Shown: positions 6,164 to 6,898 of the stretch, piece after piece
Position numbering within the stretch: position 1 is the first letter of the stretch
Layout: each line of letters starts with the position of its first letter
From: Elusimicrobiota bacterium
GTDB lineage: Bacteria > Elusimicrobiota > Elusimicrobia > FEN-1173
Direction of reading: 5' to 3'
Assembly (NCBI GenBank): GCA_003158755.1
Contig: PMLF01000265.1
Coordinates: 1 to 6,898 of the forward strand
DNA length: 6,898 nucleotides
Notes under the pieces: model-generated
The model's database searches: none
The model's input: the letters and a program-made list of their open reading frames with translations, nothing else
Told to the model about the DNA's origin: nothing
Made by a program: the position numbers and the translations under genes

Positions 6164-6178
6164 GAGGAAATTATACCA
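6164..6178 (-). promoter_or_regulatory. Extended -10 promoter positioned for a leaderless radical SAM mRNA
   Basis: TGGTATAAT (6178-6170) is a perfect extended -10 element (TGnTATAAT). Six bases (TTCCTC) separate it from the ATG at 6163, so the usual start point (seven bases after the box) is the A of the start codon. No good -35 is seen at 17 bases, as expected for an extended -10. No ribosome binding site precedes the gene, in agreement with leaderless translation. Confidence 0.65.
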
Positions 6179-6187
6179 GTTGCCGGG

Positions 6188-6206
6188 GTCAGCCCACCGG
6201 GCTGAC
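6188..6206. promoter_or_regulatory. Perfect 8-base inverted repeat at the nfu stop, upstream of the radical SAM promoter
   Basis: GTCAGCCC-ACC-GGGCTGAC includes the nfu stop codon and spans about -25 to -43 from the predicted radical SAM start point. There is no T-run after it, so it is not a standard terminator. It could be an operator, an mRNA end-protecting hairpin or a factor-dependent stop. Confidence 0.45.
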
Positions 6207-6815
6207 GCCGTTTTCTCCGGGCGCGTAGTAGGGATGGGAACCATGAACGTGGTCGGTGGCGTCCAAAACCTCGGACACCTCAGGCACTTGGGAGAGGATG
6301 GCGCTCTCGACGCCGCCTTTCATGGTGGAGGACGCCGCCGCACAGCCCTGGCAGCCGCCGTTCATGGTCACGTACACCGTCGATCCTTTCACGGAAGCCA
6401 CGTCCACCCGTCCGCCATGGGCGGCGATGAACGGGTTGATGTCCTTTTCCAGGACGTCCCTCACCCGCTCAAAGATTTTTTCTTCGGACCCTTTTCGCCG
6501 CTTAGACGGGACCACCAAGGGTTGAACACCCGAGCGGATCAAGTCCCGAACCGTCTTCGCCACGCGCTTTCCCAGGACCGGCCAAGGCTCCTCGCCGATT
6601 TTCTCCACGGTCAACCGGTCCTCGGACACCCAAACCTGGGCCACGCCGTCCAGCCGGAAGAGGGCCTCCAACAGGGGCGACCCCTCGGCCATCTCCGAGC
6701 TCGCGCAGTTGAAGGACCCTTTCGGGAACAAAAGACGCCCCACCGTGAACGAGCACACGCGGGCGTTGGCGGGATTGATCTGGGCGGAAACGGGAATATT
6801 ATCGACGGATTCCAT
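6189..6815 (-). CDS. nfu: Nfu-type iron-sulfur cluster scaffold/carrier protein
   Basis: This cytoplasmic 208-residue protein would bind a [4Fe-4S] cluster at a dimer interface and hand it to apo-enzymes. Residues about 10-96 match the Nfu N-terminal domain (NPANAR at 14-19, LLFPKGSFNCASSEMAEGSPL, then LDGVAQVWV and DRLTVEK). Residues about 112-190 are the NifU-like C-terminal domain with NPFIAAHGGRVDVASV (127-142) and the cluster ligands C155-Q-G-C158 in GGCQGCAAASSTMKGGVE. The tail TDHVHGSHPYY (187-197) matches the TDHxxGxxPYY ending common in Nfu proteins. ATG at 6815 has GGGAGGAG seven bases upstream and matches the family start; an in-frame ATG 60 bases further upstream lies in repeat sequence and was not used. 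The gene is followed directly by the radical SAM gene, whose cluster it could supply; that link is inference from position. Confidence 0.93.
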   Translation of the reverse strand: MESVDNIPVSAQINPANARVCSFTVGRLLFPKGSFNCASSEMAEGSPLLEALFRLDGVAQVWVSEDRLTVEKIGEEPWPVLGKRVAKTVRDLIRSGVQPLVVPSKRRKGSEEKIFERVRDVLEKDINPFIAAHGGRVDVASVKGSTVYVTMNGGCQGCAAASSTMKGGVESAILSQVPEVSEVLDATDHVHGSHPYYAPGENGVSPVG

Positions 6816-6833
6816 GGGAGAGCTCCTCCCATG
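6813..6833 (-). promoter_or_regulatory. Inverted repeat enclosing the nfu ribosome binding site and start codon
   Basis: CATGGGAG-GAGCT-CTCCCATG on the minus strand has perfect eight-base arms. The left arm holds most of the ribosome binding site and the right arm ends in the ATG start. In any transcript beginning upstream of 6833 the hairpin would hide both. Confidence 0.5.
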
Positions 6834-6842
6834 ATTGTACCA
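6834..6842 (-). promoter_or_regulatory. Extended -10 promoter for nfu
   Basis: TGGTACAAT (6842-6834) differs by one base from the radical SAM promoter box, and both are preceded by C (CTGGTAYAAT). The predicted start near 6827 gives a 12-base leader (AGGAGCTCTCCC) that still has the ribosome binding site. No convincing -35 element is seen because the upstream sequence is the repeat arm. Confidence 0.55.
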
Positions 6843-6861
6843 GGTTTGCACCCGCCTTTCT

Positions 6862-6893
6862 CCCCTCCTTCGCAAGGAGGGGCGGGGGGAGGT
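6862..6893. repeat. Arm of a GC-rich palindromic interspersed repeat, continuing past the right edge
   Basis: CCCCTCCTTCGCAAGGAGGGG (nine-base arms, three-base loop, 6862-6882) is followed by CGGGGGGAGGT. The order, a small palindrome with C-run and G-run then a second G-run, is the same as in one arm of the repeat at 3612-3705, so this is probably one arm of a related element whose second arm lies beyond the window. It sits about 50 bases upstream of the nfu start. Confidence 0.7.
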
Positions 6894-6898
6894 CTCAA

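Noticed and set aside
6816..6875. Longer nfu protein starting at an ATG at 6875
   Set aside because: The extra 20 residues are Arg-rich, lie in repeat and promoter sequence, and precede the conserved Nfu start, which has its own strong binding site.

Overview
The window is GC-rich bacterial DNA. Every gene I can support lies on the minus strand, so transcription runs right to left. No rRNA or tRNA is present and the phylum cannot be read from the sequence. The mix of genes (a REC-GGDEF regulator with an NPLTGLPG linker, a GH57-like/glucodextranase-C lipoprotein, a TatD-associated-type radical SAM protein) and the widespread palindromic repeats (translated forms HPGESRGP...LRRHD and PPLKKGGEGG...IPLFQRG) suggest a Gram-negative environmental lineage such as Elusimicrobiota, Omnitrophota, Nitrospirota or a deltaproteobacterial group. 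That placement is inference only.

Right part (about 5470-6898), housekeeping. The right edge carries one arm of a GC-rich palindromic repeat. It is followed by an Nfu-type Fe-S scaffold gene (6815-6189) with an extended -10 promoter, then a small radical SAM gene (6163-5528). The radical SAM gene has a TGGTATAAT promoter placed so that the mRNA would be leaderless. A strong intrinsic terminator (5513-5479) closes this block. Fe-S delivery and a [4Fe-4S] radical enzyme make a sensible pair.

Middle part (about 1650-5463), accessory carbohydrate genes. A TTG-started four-carbon acid sugar kinase homologue (5463-4369) carries an in-frame insertion of a dispersed palindromic repeat. It overlaps by 40 bases a membrane protein with a C-terminal glycogen-binding (CBM48/AMPK-type) domain (4408-3779). 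After a 200-base gap holding a second, 94-base palindromic repeat comes a 643-residue lipoprotein (3578-1647). This combines a GH57-like barrel that appears to have lost its catalytic residues with a complete C-terminal glucodextranase-C domain. The sugar kinase, glycogen-binding protein and glucan-type lipoprotein together suggest an alpha-glucan binding or sensing role, not hydrolysis.

Left part (1-1650), signalling. A small gene overlapping the lipoprotein stop by ATGA is broken by a one-base frameshift. Next come a response regulator with a variant GGDDF diguanylate-cyclase domain (1444-527) and the N-terminal end of a membrane sensor protein (493 to the left edge). Tight spacing (4-base overlap, then 12 and 33 bases) suggests they are cotranscribed with the lipoprotein. 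The hypothesis most worth testing is that the glucan-binding envelope proteins and this signalling pair form one functional unit.
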